A stretch of DNA of 64,000 nt from Apibacter raozihei (GCF_004014855.1 NZ_CP034930.1:992001-1056000); one strand, 5' to 3'. Positions 53,373-62,028 are shown, counted from the stretch's first letter. Made by a program: numbers and translations. The notes: a model not told the origin generated them from the sequence alone.

Positions 53373-53648
53373 TTATTTTATTTTTACTCTTACAATCGAA
53401 CCTAGCTCTTTTTCAAATCGGTATTCAGGTCTTCGCCATCTTCTCCGCTTAATTTCCGTAAGTTTGGATTTAATTTTTTCTGAAAGCTCAGGCGTTAGTT
53501 CCAAAGGATAGGAACGGTTAATAATTTTGATTTGATTTAAATGAATCATGCATCTTTCATTTAGGCTCAAAAACTTTTTCTCTTCTGTATCGTAAGATAG
53601 ACAAGTTCGTAAATCTTCAATTTTTATTTTTTTTCTCATAGGAATCAT
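53373..53648 (-). CDS. Small basic hypothetical protein of the phage-like operon
   Basis: A 91-residue, strongly basic protein (MIPMRKKIKIEDLRTCLSYD ... RRRWRRPEYRFEKEL). Family unknown. Its ATG overlaps the preceding stop as ATGA, which supports both genes. The Arg-rich C-terminal part may bind nucleic acid. No membrane helix. Confidence 0.55.
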   Translation of the reverse strand: MIPMRKKIKIEDLRTCLSYDTEEKKFLSLNERCMIHLNQIKIINRSYPLELTPELSEKIKSKLTEIKRRRWRRPEYRFEKELGSIVRVKIK

Positions 53649-53842
53649 ATTAAGGTTGTTTTTTCGTCTCTGCGTACTAATTCTTGTAATAAATATTCTC
53701 TTTGTGCTGTTTTAAGCAATCGGTCCTCTCTGTTTTCGGAAGTTTGTATTTCGTAACTTAAAAGACCCACTCTTTTTACGAGATTCCTTTCCGGTACCTG
53801 TTGAATTTGATAACGGATAAGGTAATAGGGATTGTTTTTCAT
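53645..53842 (-). CDS. Small hypothetical protein of the phage-like operon
   Basis: A 65-residue helical, charged protein: MKNNPYYLIRYQIQQVPERN at the start, REDRLLKTAQREYLLQELVR near the end. Coupled by a 4-bp ATGA overlap to the next gene. It overlaps the end of the 173-codon upstream gene by 131 bp in another frame; its composition looks more natural than that of the overlapping tail. Function unknown. Confidence 0.5.
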   Translation of the reverse strand: MKNNPYYLIRYQIQQVPERNLVKRVGLLSYEIQTSENREDRLLKTAQREYLLQELVRRDEKTTLI

Positions 53843-54230
53843 GGACTTTTATATTAAGTTGATTAAGAATGCCAGGATTAATATAGTTCCAGTCAGATGG
53901 TGAAAAATGTGTAAGCTCTTCGAAGCCGGCAGATAGGAATAAAGACATGTCTTTATTTATATTTGCTGTATTTGTATTCACTCCGGCTTTTTTAATCAAT
54001 TCATTGATTTTTAAACTCCAGGAATATTTCCACCAGTTCCAGAACAGAGAAGAAGATAAAAGAATATTGACATCCCTTTTCCAGTTTACCCTATTGTTTT
54101 TCTGGCAGAAGGTTTCAGCATATTTACATCCGCAAGTAAAAAGCATTTCATTATAAGCTACTGAGGTAATTTCAGATAATCGGCAGAAATGATAGTTGGT
54201 TTCTTCAATAAAATTAGTTTTTGTTAACAT
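53712..54230 (-). CDS. Hypothetical first gene of the phage-like operon
   Basis: A 172-residue protein from ATG 54230 (MLTKTNFIEETNYHFCRLSE); an earlier start at 54248 would be TTG. The first ~130 residues have several Trp and Cys residues (CGCKYAETFC, FWNWWKYSW). The last ~40 residues (SRKKSGSFKLRNTNFRKQRG) look like out-of-frame reading over the next gene, so a frameshift near 53845 is possible. Function unknown; first gene after the divergent promoter. Confidence 0.5.
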   Translation of the reverse strand: MLTKTNFIEETNYHFCRLSEITSVAYNEMLFTCGCKYAETFCQKNNRVNWKRDVNILLSSSLFWNWWKYSWSLKINELIKKAGVNTNTANINKDMSLFLSAGFEELTHFSPSDWNYINPGILNQLNIKVHEKQSLLPYPLSNSTGTGKESRKKSGSFKLRNTNFRKQRGPIA

Positions 54231-54401
54231 GGCATTATGGTTTTTCAATATTTCACAAATACGTTTGTATTTTTTAGGTTTTTAATTATATCTCAAAAAT
54301 GTGATTTTAAATTGTATTTAATTGTTAATCAGTTGTTTGGTTTTATTATTTTTTTTAATGATTTAATTTATAATTAATTATCTTATTATTTCAAAATTGT
54401 T

Positions 54402-54464
54402 TAGTAATTTTGTCAAACAATCATGAGGCAAATATACAAACATATTTGATAAAATACAAACAAA
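54402..54464. promoter_or_regulatory. Divergent promoter/operator between S24 repressor and lysis operon
   Basis: Plus strand -7 TAATTTTG at 54405-54412, inside the inverted repeat TTGTTT / AAACAA. Then CAAATAT-N6-ATATTTG (54429-54448), a perfect palindrome just before the repressor start. On the minus strand the palindrome contains TATATTTG (plus 54429-54436) with a TTTG 20 nt upstream (plus 54457-54460), a good Bacteroidota promoter toward the lysis operon. A bound repressor would cover that -7 element. Confidence 0.6.
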
Positions 54465-54465
54465 G

Positions 54466-55197
54466 ATGAAAATTAATACAACTTTTTTTGAAAGAATCGT
54501 GCAACTTTTAGAGTATAAAGGATTTAGAAGTGTAAATGATTTCTCAGTTAATGGTCTGGGATATAGCTCTTCAGAAAAAATAAACCGATTAAAAAAGTTA
54601 GGAGCCAAGCCTTCATTCGATATTTTAGAAGATATTGCAAACAAGTTTGAAGATGTAAATGTGAACTGGCTTTTAACAGGCAAAGAATCCATGCTTAAAT
54701 CTGAAGGGAAAGAACTCGCAGGTCAGCCTTTTTATGCTGCGCCTATCAGTATTCATCGAAAAACAATAGATCCTATTCAGGATTTGCAGGATGTTCCTTT
54801 ATACGATTTGGAAGCAACAGCCGGTTTGGTTGAACTTTTTAAGGGAACACCCAGTGATGCAGTTCTTGACAGAATACGTATTCCAGGAATTGCAAATTGT
54901 GACGGAGGTGTGTATGTGAAGGGCGATTCTATGTATCCCTTACTTAAAAGCGGCGATATTGTCCTTTATAAAGAGATAAGTGTAGAACGCATATTTTGGG
55001 GAGAAATGTACCTGCTTTCTATAAAAATAGATGAATGGAGTGAATATATAACTGTTAAATTTGTGCAAAAATCAGAGTTGGGAGAAGAGTATGTAAAATT
55101 AGTTTCACAAAATCAACATCATCAGCCCAAAGACATACCCGTTGAGCAAATCACAGCGATAGCCCTGATTCGTGCCAGTATAAGAATCCATAACTAA
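54466..55197 (+). CDS. S24-family (LexA/CI-like) transcriptional repressor
   Basis: A 243-residue repressor. N-terminal helix-turn-helix region (about 8-70, INRLKKLGAKPSFDILEDIA). C-terminal S24 domain with VKGDSMYPLLKSGDIVLYKE (Ser155) and ITVKFVQK (Lys198). A119-G120 (EATAGLVEL) lies 36 residues before Ser155, near the LexA spacing, so RecA-stimulated self-cleavage is plausible. It faces the lysis operon across a palindromic operator, the layout of a phage lysogeny switch; it probably keeps the lysis genes off until DNA damage. Confidence 0.85.
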   Translation: MKINTTFFERIVQLLEYKGFRSVNDFSVNGLGYSSSEKINRLKKLGAKPSFDILEDIANKFEDVNVNWLLTGKESMLKSEGKELAGQPFYAAPISIHRKTIDPIQDLQDVPLYDLEATAGLVELFKGTPSDAVLDRIRIPGIANCDGGVYVKGDSMYPLLKSGDIVLYKEISVERIFWGEMYLLSIKIDEWSEYITVKFVQKSELGEEYVKLVSQNQHHQPKDIPVEQITAIALIRASIRIHN

Positions 55198-55209
55198 GGA
55201 TTCCGGTTA

Positions 55210-56400
55210 TTATCCTTTCACTACAAAAGTTGCTGTAGATTTAGGTTTGGCGTTTTCTTTGTCTGATTTTTTTTGAGATTTGCCTGTTGACTCGCGGATG
55301 ATGTTTTGTAATAAATTTCCGGATTTGGAGTTAATTACCAGAGCTCCCTCTGAAGCTTTATTTCCATAAAGCGGCGTGGCTGCATTACCCTTGATAAAGG
55401 ATATAGAATCTATATCCTCTGGATTAAGTCTTCTCACAATAGCCATATATAAATCAGTCCGCTCAATTCTCGTTCCATCAATAACATATAAAGGCTGAGC
55501 CTGCTCAGGATAATTTTTACTAATAAGCAATGCATCATAAACATAGTTGGAATGATTCGGATAATATAAACGAACAATATCAGAATTGCTTTGTTGTATT
55601 TTTTCGGCAACATTTATTACTTCCGGTTTAGGAGCATTAACTTTTATGTCTTCCTGGTTTGCCACTTGAATGGATTGAATGTCAGATATCTTTATTTCTT
55701 TAAAATCTTGTTTTGCATTAACAGGTGCGCCGTTTATTACAATATGTGATTGGGTATCCGGCTTTTCAGGAGAAAAATCCGGTGTCTCTTGAGAGTCTTC
55801 TATATTCTTGGAGGACTTTTCAATTGATGGAATTGACGGTTCTTTTATATTCTGAATTTCTGTATTTTTTTCCTGGGCTGAAATCGTTTCAGACTGAGTG
55901 TTTGAATCCGCAGGATGATTGTTTTCTATAAAAGTAGATGTTCCTGTTTCAGAATCTTCTTCCTTTATATTTTTAGCTTGATAAGCAAAGGCCTGAGGCT
56001 GATCGGACGAAACAAAATTGCCTTCAGAAGTAAGATATATATAATCTCCGGAAATATCATCTTTGGATGATTCGGTAGTGGTACTCAATTGTACTTCTGT
56101 ATTATTTTTTACAGATACTGGTTCTGAAACTTTTGGATGTAGTGTTTCGGCTGTTAAATCAGTAGTTTCAATTTTGGTGCTTGCTTCTACCGACGGATTA
56201 TTTTCTTCTGTTTGTATTTCTGTTTTTTCAAAAGCAGTTTCTGTTTTTGCAGGCTCTTCTTGCTGCGGAGACGAAGCTTGTTTAGCTTCTTTAGACTGAC
56301 AGCTTTGTAATAAGTATAAGCTGAATGCTAAAAGAAAAGCTGCGGATAATTTGATTAAAGATCGAGTGTTTAGTTTTTGAGTAACAGTTGAGATAAACAT
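55210..56400 (-). CDS. Lipoprotein with a TonB-receptor plug-like domain
   Basis: A 396-residue protein. The signal peptide has a lipobox LLQSC (Cys34). A long Glu/Thr/Ser-rich, low-complexity region follows (about 40-220), then a plug-like domain: PLYVIDGTRIERTDLYMAIV, LNPEDIDSISFIKGNAATPL, YGNKASEGALVINSKSG. This matches the plug of SusC-type receptors but there is no barrel behind it. Such stand-alone plug proteins occur in Bacteroidota, often without known role. A bundle of Lys/Ser at the C-terminus ends TATFVVKG. Monocistronic. Confidence 0.65.
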   Translation of the reverse strand: MFISTVTQKLNTRSLIKLSAAFLLAFSLYLLQSCQSKEAKQASSPQQEEPAKTETAFEKTEIQTEENNPSVEASTKIETTDLTAETLHPKVSEPVSVKNNTEVQLSTTTESSKDDISGDYIYLTSEGNFVSSDQPQAFAYQAKNIKEEDSETGTSTFIENNHPADSNTQSETISAQEKNTEIQNIKEPSIPSIEKSSKNIEDSQETPDFSPEKPDTQSHIVINGAPVNAKQDFKEIKISDIQSIQVANQEDIKVNAPKPEVINVAEKIQQSNSDIVRLYYPNHSNYVYDALLISKNYPEQAQPLYVIDGTRIERTDLYMAIVRRLNPEDIDSISFIKGNAATPLYGNKASEGALVINSKSGNLLQNIIRESTGKSQKKSDKENAKPKSTATFVVKG

Positions 56401-56482
56401 TTTGTAATTAATTATTTAAGTTTTAAAATTTGCGATAAATGTAGAAAAAAATTATGATATATAATAATTATATATCCGATAA

Positions 56483-58930
56483 TTATTCTCTATAATAAAT
56501 TCGCTTGACTCTGGGAGAAATAGAGGTAAGTATTTCGTAAGGTATTGTCTCACACCATTCAGCATATTCTTTCAACCCCGGATTTTCTCCCAATATAACC
56601 ACTGAATCACCTTCTTTGCAGGGAATGTCAGTAACATCAATCATCAGCATATCCATACAAACAGTTCCTACTATCGGAGCTTTTTTCCCAGAAACGGTTA
56701 CATATCCTTTTTCATTTCCAACCATTCTCCGGATACCATCTGCATAGCCTATCGGTAAAGTAGCTATAGAAGATTTTCTTTGGGCTTTAAATCTTCTCCC
56801 GTATCCAATGGTTTCACCTGTGTCCAGAATATGAATATTTGAGATGACCGTTTTCAGGGTAGCTACATTCTCCAGTTTTTTAAATGCTTTATCATTTTCA
56901 ATATAACCATACATACCAATTCCCAGCCGTACAGCATCGAACTGATATTCCGGGTAATTAATAATTCCCGGGGAATTGGAAATATGTAATAAAGGTTTAT
57001 AGCCTAAAATAACAATTATAATTTCATAGGACGATCTAAGTCTTTTCGCTTGTAAGCGGGTAAAATCTTCTTCCTGTTCAGGCATATCCGAGGCCGCGAA
57101 ATGACTGAAAACAGATTTAACTTCTACAAAAGGATTATTTTTGAGTTTCAGAGCCAGTTCTTCTACTTCTTCAGGTAAAAATCCCAGACGATGCATACCG
57201 GTGTCTATTTTTATATGAATCGGATATTTTTCGGAAATAGACTTTTCTTTTATTTTCCGTATAAATTTTTCCAGTACGCGGAAACTGTATATTTCGGGTT
57301 CAAGGCTGTTGTCTATTACTGAATCATAACTGCTGATTTCAGGATTCATAACCATAATAGGAAGGTAAATACCTTTTTCACGAAGTAAAGCTCCTTCGTC
57401 GGCATATGCAACAGCCAGATAATCTATATGATAATATTGGAGAACTTCGGCAACTTCAAAACTTCCAAGTCCGTACGAAGAGGCTTTAACCATTCCTATT
57501 ATTTTTGTTTCAGGCTTTAAAAGGCTTTTAAAATAATTTACATTCGTCATCAAAGCATGCAGGTCCACTTCCAATATGGTGTCATGAGTCTGCATTTCCA
57601 GATGAGAAGCAATTTTTTCCAGGCTAAATTTACGTGCTCCCTTTATAAGTATTGCTGTATCTCTTACCGGATGAGTATCCAGAAATTCTGTAATTTCCTG
57701 CTGAGATGAGAATAGTTGTGGTTGGGCTGTAAATAAATGCTGGTATTCTTTTATATTATCTCCTATCAGGAAAAGATTATCAACAATAAAAGAATTTACC
57801 AGTTTGGAAATGTTGTGATATAATTCTTTTACGGGTGTGTGGGATTGCAGAATATCTGATAATATTAATGCTTTTTTAGGTTTGTTCTGAAGAGATAAGA
57901 AATTGAGAGCAATTTCGAGCGATTTATAATCGGAATTAAATGAATCATTAATAATTACGTTGTTATTCAGTCCTTTTATTATTTCCAGGCGCATGGAGAC
58001 AGACTGAAGCTGACTGAATTTTTCCTTTATAAATTTAAAGTCAAATTGTAATTCATTTAAAATGGCTACCAGGCACAAAATGTTCTGCACAGAGGCTTCA
58101 TCCGTGAATGCTATGGATAATGTTAGGAGTTTATCGAAAACCTTTATTTTTAACTCTCTTCCGGAAGAAGTAATCTGAGAGTCTATTAGTTCTATGTCAG
58201 CATTTTTTAATCCGAAAGAAATGAGCTTTCTATCACCATAGTTGCTGTTGATTTGCGCTTTAATTTTTTCTTCAGCCGGATATATGATGACGGGTGAATT
58301 TTTAAAAAGCTTTATTTTTTCAGATATCTGTTCCTCTTTATTTTGAAAATATTCAGAATGAGCAGAAAGTACATTGGTTAATACACCGTAGGTAGGATGA
58401 AGCATTTTTTCCTGTTTGAGAATTTCTCCGGGTTGAGAGATACCCACTTCAAATATACCCAGTGTATTTTCTTCTCCAGACTGAAGAATTGAGACAGGCA
58501 GGCCTATTTGAGAATTGAAACTCTTCGGGCTTCTTACAATATTATATTCTTCCCAAATACACTGATAAAGCCATTCTTTTACTATGGTTTTGCCATTGCT
58601 CCCGGTTATGCCTATTGTGGGGAAGCTGAATTGATCCCTATGAAAAGCCGCCCATTTTTGAAGTGCTTGTAGCGGATCCTGAACGATTAGATAAACAGCA
58701 TCTTCGTGAAATATCGGAATATGCCTGCAAACAAAAATACGGATGCTTTTCGCGTACGCTTCTTCTATAAACGAATGTCCGTCATGTATTCCGGATATAG
58801 CAAAAAAAACTCCGTCCTGCGGAGCAATGATGCATCTGCTGTCGTAAAACAATTGTGTGATACAGGCATCGGGTTTGCCTACAATTTCTGCATCTACAAT
58901 TTTTGCTAGTTCTAAAACGGAATATTTCAT
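56483..58930 (-). CDS. murF-alr: Bifunctional UDP-MurNAc-tripeptide:D-Ala-D-Ala ligase / alanine racemase
   Basis: An 815-residue fusion typical of Bacteroidota. N-terminal MurF (about 1-435): GITGSNGKTIVKEWL (107-121), the Mur ATP site. C-terminal alanine racemase (about 445-815): VDLHALMTNVNYFKSL, the PLP lysine in IIGMVKASSYGLG, HIKIDTGMHRLGF, GYGRRFKA (catalytic Tyr), and CMDMLMIDVTD. It makes D-Ala and joins the D-Ala-D-Ala dipeptide to the peptidoglycan precursor; only Ddl is needed between. Downstream of tdk by 13 bp, likely one operon. Confidence 0.93.
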   Translation of the reverse strand: MKYSVLELAKIVDAEIVGKPDACITQLFYDSRCIIAPQDGVFFAISGIHDGHSFIEEAYAKSIRIFVCRHIPIFHEDAVYLIVQDPLQALQKWAAFHRDQFSFPTIGITGSNGKTIVKEWLYQCIWEEYNIVRSPKSFNSQIGLPVSILQSGEENTLGIFEVGISQPGEILKQEKMLHPTYGVLTNVLSAHSEYFQNKEEQISEKIKLFKNSPVIIYPAEEKIKAQINSNYGDRKLISFGLKNADIELIDSQITSSGRELKIKVFDKLLTLSIAFTDEASVQNILCLVAILNELQFDFKFIKEKFSQLQSVSMRLEIIKGLNNNVIINDSFNSDYKSLEIALNFLSLQNKPKKALILSDILQSHTPVKELYHNISKLVNSFIVDNLFLIGDNIKEYQHLFTAQPQLFSSQQEITEFLDTHPVRDTAILIKGARKFSLEKIASHLEMQTHDTILEVDLHALMTNVNYFKSLLKPETKIIGMVKASSYGLGSFEVAEVLQYYHIDYLAVAYADEGALLREKGIYLPIMVMNPEISSYDSVIDNSLEPEIYSFRVLEKFIRKIKEKSISEKYPIHIKIDTGMHRLGFLPEEVEELALKLKNNPFVEVKSVFSHFAASDMPEQEEDFTRLQAKRLRSSYEIIIVILGYKPLLHISNSPGIINYPEYQFDAVRLGIGMYGYIENDKAFKKLENVATLKTVISNIHILDTGETIGYGRRFKAQRKSSIATLPIGYADGIRRMVGNEKGYVTVSGKKAPIVGTVCMDMLMIDVTDIPCKEGDSVVILGENPGLKEYAEWCETIPYEILTSISPRVKRIYYRE

Positions 58931-58943
58931 TTCAGCCTTTTGT

Positions 58944-59558
58944 TTAGGTTTTCGTATTGTTTTTTGCTTCTTGTTCTTTTTCTTTATTGAGCGCTTCCCA
59001 AAAAGCCTGGCGGCTCAAAGGCTCATATTTGTCTTTTTCACCCAGTTCCACCAGTTTTTTACCTGAGGAAATACGATGTGAATAGTTGGCAAGATTACCT
59101 GTTTTTACACAAATAGCATGTACCTTGGTTACATATTCGGCTGTAGCCATAAGGTTGGGCATAGGACCAAAAGGTCTGCCCATGAAATCCATATCGAGCC
59201 CGGCGACAATCACTCGTTTTCCGTCATTTGCGAGCAGGTTGCAGACATCTACAATGTTTTCGCTGAAGAACTGAGCTTCGTCTATGCCCACCACATCACA
59301 GTCTGCTGCCAGCAAGGGAATTTCCATAGGGTTGTCAATCGGAGTGCTGGGAATGGAATTCTCATCATGGGAAACTACTTCATTTTCATCATACCGGACA
59401 TCTAAGGAAGGTTTGAATATCTCAACTTTCTGCCGGGCAAACCGTGCTCGATTTAATCTGCGGATGAGTTCTTCCGTTTTTCCGGAAAACATAGACCCAC
59501 AGATTACTTCAATCCAACCGGTTTGTTTAGTGCTATTTATTGTATTTTCAAGAAACAT
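58944..59558 (-). CDS. tdk: Thymidine kinase
   Basis: Phosphorylates thymidine in the salvage route. The 204 residues have the P-loop [11 protein letters not shown] (21-31), the DEAQFF stretch near 97-102 and the lasso region [16 protein letters not shown] near 150-165. The four zinc cysteines of E. coli-type Tdk are reduced to one here (ICVKTG); the C-terminal [10 protein letters not shown] stretch lacks the second pair. I believe this is common in Bacteroidota. The gene precedes murF-alr. Confidence 0.9.
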   Translation of the reverse strand: MFLENTINSTKQTGWIEVICGSMFSGKTEELIRRLNRARFARQKVEIFKPSLDVRYDENEVVSHDENSIPSTPIDNPMEIPLLAADCDVVGIDEAQFFSENIVDVCNLLANDGKRVIVAGLDMDFMGRPFGPMPNLMATAEYVTKVHAICVKTGNLANYSHRISSGKKLVELGEKDKYEPLSRQAFWEALNKEKEQEAKNNTKT

Positions 59559-59631
59559 TTGTAAATTTCGGACGTTAAAAGAAAAATTTTTTACAAAAGT
59601 AGAAATTAAGTAACAGATTAAAAAGCAAATT

Positions 59632-60306
59632 ATGGAGTCGAAGGAATTATTTCAAAAACAGGTACTGGAAGATATCAAGGCTATAGCAAAAGATTTAAGT
59701 ATGGTTCAGAGCTTTTCGGGGTTGTTGGCTCATCAACAGAAAATCCAGAATCTGTATGAAAAATATATATTTTTAAAACAATTACATACTTCTCGATATG
59801 AGCATTTTATGGAGGGAACGGTCCTGCCTGAAATGGAAAAGAATAACGTGAAAGGAGCAATTGCTGTTGATAAGAGGGATTTTCAGGAAATGCAGCCGGT
59901 TGAAGAAGTGAGTAAAATAACAGAAGCATCAGCAGAAAAAATCATAGCCGGTGCGGAGCTGAATGTTTTGGAGGATGAAAAGCCCGCAGAGGTGAATGAG
60001 GCCAAACCTGCAAAGGAAAGTTTAAAACCTTTGGGTATTCAGATTGCAGAAATTAAGCCTGTGGAAAAGGATCGTAAACTAAATCCGGTAAAGCTCGATT
60101 TTAATGATTCAATAGCATTTATCAGTCAATTATTCGGAGGAAATAAATCTTATATGGATGCGGAGTTTGTATTACTTAATGAAACCCGATCGATGGTAGA
60201 AGCTAAAAAGTGGATGGAAGAAATGTTTCATAAGTATAACTGGAGAGATAAAGAGGAATACGTAGAAAGATTATCGGCTCTTATTGTTCATCGTTTTGAA
60301 TCGTAA
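59632..60306 (+). CDS. Conserved hypothetical protein upstream of rsmI
   Basis: A 224-residue acidic cytosolic protein. N-terminal helical part (about 1-70, [19 protein letters not shown]), a variable Glu/Ala/Pro/Lys-rich linker (about 75-145) and a conserved-looking C-terminus (about 150-224): [51 protein letters not shown]. From memory, similar proteins are common in flavobacteria but uncharacterised. It is 6 bp from rsmI and probably in one operon. Confidence 0.75.
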   Translation: MESKELFQKQVLEDIKAIAKDLSMVQSFSGLLAHQQKIQNLYEKYIFLKQLHTSRYEHFMEGTVLPEMEKNNVKGAIAVDKRDFQEMQPVEEVSKITEASAEKIIAGAELNVLEDEKPAEVNEAKPAKESLKPLGIQIAEIKPVEKDRKLNPVKLDFNDSIAFISQLFGGNKSYMDAEFVLLNETRSMVEAKKWMEEMFHKYNWRDKEEYVERLSALIVHRFES

Positions 60307-60312
60307 TTGTTC

Positions 60313-60984
60313 ATGAGCGGAAAATTATATTTGGTGCCTACTCCGGTAGGTAATCTGGAAGATATTACCCTTCGTGCCCTAAGGATACTGAAGGAAGTGG
60401 ATTTAATTCTTGCAGAGGATACCCGTACATCGGGGAAGCTTCTGAAGCATTATGAAATACAGGTGCCTATGCAATCGTACCATTTGCATAACGAACATCA
60501 GAAAACGGAATATTTTACAGAGCAAATGCTGTCGGGCAAGCACTTGGCTTTGATTACAGATGCAGGTACTCCTGGAATTTCTGATCCGGGGTATATGCTG
60601 GCAAAATCCTGCATTGACCACGGGGTGGTATTGGAATGCCTGCCGGGAGCCACTGCTTTTGTTCCGGCATTGGTGGTATCCGGGCTACCTTCGCATGAAT
60701 TTATTTTTGCCGGTTTTTTGCCTCATAAAAAAGGGAGGCAAAGTAAGCTGAAAGAGCTGGCGGAAGAAAAAAGAACCGTTATGTTGTATGAAAGTCCGCA
60801 TAAAATAACGGCTACGTTGGGGCAGGTAGCAGAATATTTTGGTGCGGAGCGGAGAGTAAGTATCAGTCGTGAAATTTCCAAGATGTACGAAGAAACGTTG
60901 AGGGGAACAGCGGTTGAAATTTACGAATTATGCAAGCAAAAACCACTGAAAGGTGAAATAGTTTTAGTAATTGAAGGAAAATAG
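60313..60984 (+). CDS. rsmI: 16S rRNA (cytidine(1402)-2'-O)-methyltransferase
   Basis: SAM-dependent methyltransferase acting on C1402 of 16S rRNA. The 223 residues start SGKLYLVPTPVGNLEDITLR, then AEDTRTSGKLLKHYEI near 35-50, ALITDAGTPGISDPGY near 77-92, and GLPSHEFIFAGFLPHKKG. The ATG at 60313 fits the conserved N-terminus better than the TTG at 60307. Part of the plus-strand run with the upstream hypothetical gene and, 13 bp later, the Rrf2 regulator. Confidence 0.94.
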   Translation: MSGKLYLVPTPVGNLEDITLRALRILKEVDLILAEDTRTSGKLLKHYEIQVPMQSYHLHNEHQKTEYFTEQMLSGKHLALITDAGTPGISDPGYMLAKSCIDHGVVLECLPGATAFVPALVVSGLPSHEFIFAGFLPHKKGRQSKLKELAEEKRTVMLYESPHKITATLGQVAEYFGAERRVSISREISKMYEETLRGTAVEIYELCKQKPLKGEIVLVIEGK

Positions 60985-60997
60985 TTATATTTAAAGA

Positions 60998-61423
60998 ATG
61001 ATATCTAATCGGTGTAAGTATGCTTTAAAAGCATTAATCTACATAGCGAGGCAGGAAGAGGATAAAAGTGTGTTCTCATCAGAAATTTCCAAAGATGAAA
61101 ATATTCCTAAAAAGTTTTTGGAAAATATTCTCAGAGATTTAAAAAATGCCCAGTTTCTTACCAGTAAAAGGGGAGCCAAAGGAGGGTATCGTTTAAACAA
61201 AGATCCGGAAGAAGTTACACTGATAGAAATAATACGGATTATGGATGGTCCTATTGCTTTATTGCCTTGTGTTTCGCTTATGTACCATCAGCCTTGTGAT
61301 ACGTGTTCTACAGAGGAAAACTGCACGATACGTGATGTATTTATCGAGGTGCGGGACGCTACGCTGTCCATCTATCGAAAAACCACTTTAGCTAAGCTTG
61401 CCGGTCTTCCTTTGTGTCATTAA
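60998..61423 (+). CDS. Rrf2-family transcriptional regulator with candidate Fe-S cysteines
   Basis: A 141-residue winged-helix regulator. HTH about 1-65 (RCKYALKALIYIARQEEDKS and NIPKKFLENILRDLKNAQFL), then the wing KRGAKGGYRL. Cysteines C91, C100, C103 and C109 (LPCVSLMYHQPCDTC, then EENC) resemble the cluster-binding set of IscR/NsrR/RsrR-type proteins, so it may sense iron-sulfur status, NO or redox. Target genes are not evident. Tail overlaps the convergent Nudix gene by 32 bp. Confidence 0.88.
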   Translation: MISNRCKYALKALIYIARQEEDKSVFSSEISKDENIPKKFLENILRDLKNAQFLTSKRGAKGGYRLNKDPEEVTLIEIIRIMDGPIALLPCVSLMYHQPCDTCSTEENCTIRDVFIEVRDATLSIYRKTTLAKLAGLPLCH

Positions 61424-61820
61424 AAAGAAGATTAAAAAGTTGCAGCACGCCCGGTACCTGAGCTTTTTCCTTTTTATAGGTTTCCAGGTCAAAAAAACGA
61501 AGTTCTTCTATTTCTTTGGAAGGGGTTGGCTTTTCTTCAGGTAGTAATTTGTATTTAAAACATTCCTGTTCCATACTGATGTTTTGTTTTTCACCGTAGG
61601 CAGGAGCAGTGATATGGCAGAAGTAGCTCAAACGGTTAACGTCTAAGGTAACATTTATTTCTTCTTGTATTTCCCGTACTAAAGCTTGCAAGGCTGTTTC
61701 GCCTTTTTCTATCTTTCCTCCGGGCAAATACCAGGCTTTTTTGTTTGTACTGTAAGCCAGAAGTATTGAGTTTTTATTACAAATCAGTAATCCCGAGGTA
61801 TGGAGTAGTTGAGGTTTCAT
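61392..61820 (-). CDS. Nudix hydrolase
   Basis: A 142-residue Nudix-fold protein. The box runs from Gly35 to Glu54: G-x5-E41-x7-R49-E50-x2-E53-E54 (GKIEKGETALQALVREIQEE). Substrate unknown; the family cleaves nucleoside diphosphates linked to other groups, including oxidised dNTPs. Typical length. Convergent with the Rrf2 gene, with a 32-bp coding overlap. Confidence 0.88.
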   Translation of the reverse strand: MKPQLLHTSGLLICNKNSILLAYSTNKKAWYLPGGKIEKGETALQALVREIQEEINVTLDVNRLSYFCHITAPAYGEKQNISMEQECFKYKLLPEEKPTPSKEIEELRFFDLETYKKEKAQVPGVLQLFNLLFNDTKEDRQA

Positions 61821-61853
61821 AGATAAAAAAATGAAGGATAAAGATAATAACTT

Positions 61854-61884
61854 TTTGTTTAGTATGTAAAAATGTTTACTTTTG
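61854..61884 (+). promoter_or_regulatory. Promoter of tRNA-Ala, Bacteroidota consensus
   Basis: TTTG (61854-61857), 19 nt, TACTTTTG (61877-61884). Both elements match the -33/-7 consensus exactly, with the tRNA 5' end 13 bp downstream of the -7 box. Confidence 0.85.
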
Positions 61885-61896
61885 CATGAAAATTCA

Positions 61897-61970
61897 GGGG
61901 CTGTAGCTCAGTTGGCTAGAGTGTTAGACTGGCAGTCTAAAGGTCGTGGGTTCGAGCCCCATCAGCTCCA
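61897..61970 (+). tRNA. tRNA-Ala (anticodon GGC)
   Basis: 74-nt cloverleaf: acceptor GGGGCTG / CAGCTCC with the G3-U70 pair that identifies alanine tRNAs, D arm GCTC...GAGT, anticodon stem TTAGA / TCTAA around CTGGCAG, anticodon GGC at 61931-61933, T arm GTGGGTTCGAGCCCCAT, discriminator A. CCA is not encoded. Confidence 0.97.
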
Positions 61971-61987
61971 CAGAATTATAAGTTAAT

Positions 61988-62021
61988 AAAAAACACCGGA
62001 CTTTATAGTCTGGTGTTTTTT
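61988..62021. terminator. Terminator after tRNA-Ala
   Basis: AAAAAACACCGGACT / AGTCTGGTGTTTTTT with one mismatch and a 4-nt loop, 18 bp beyond the tRNA and 7 bp from the stop of the convergent flavoprotein gene, so it can act both ways. Confidence 0.85.
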
Positions 62022-62028
62022 GTTATTA

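Noticed and set aside
51769-54230. Complete prophage
   Set aside because: No integrase, terminase, portal, capsid or tail gene and no attachment-site pair can be seen; only regulator and lysis-type genes.
54378-54692. 104-residue ORF on the minus strand
   Set aside because: Antisense to the S24 repressor and its operator region.
56063-56299. 78-residue ORF on the plus strand
   Set aside because: Antisense to the low-complexity stalk of the plug-domain lipoprotein; its Ser/Val-rich translation is an artefact.
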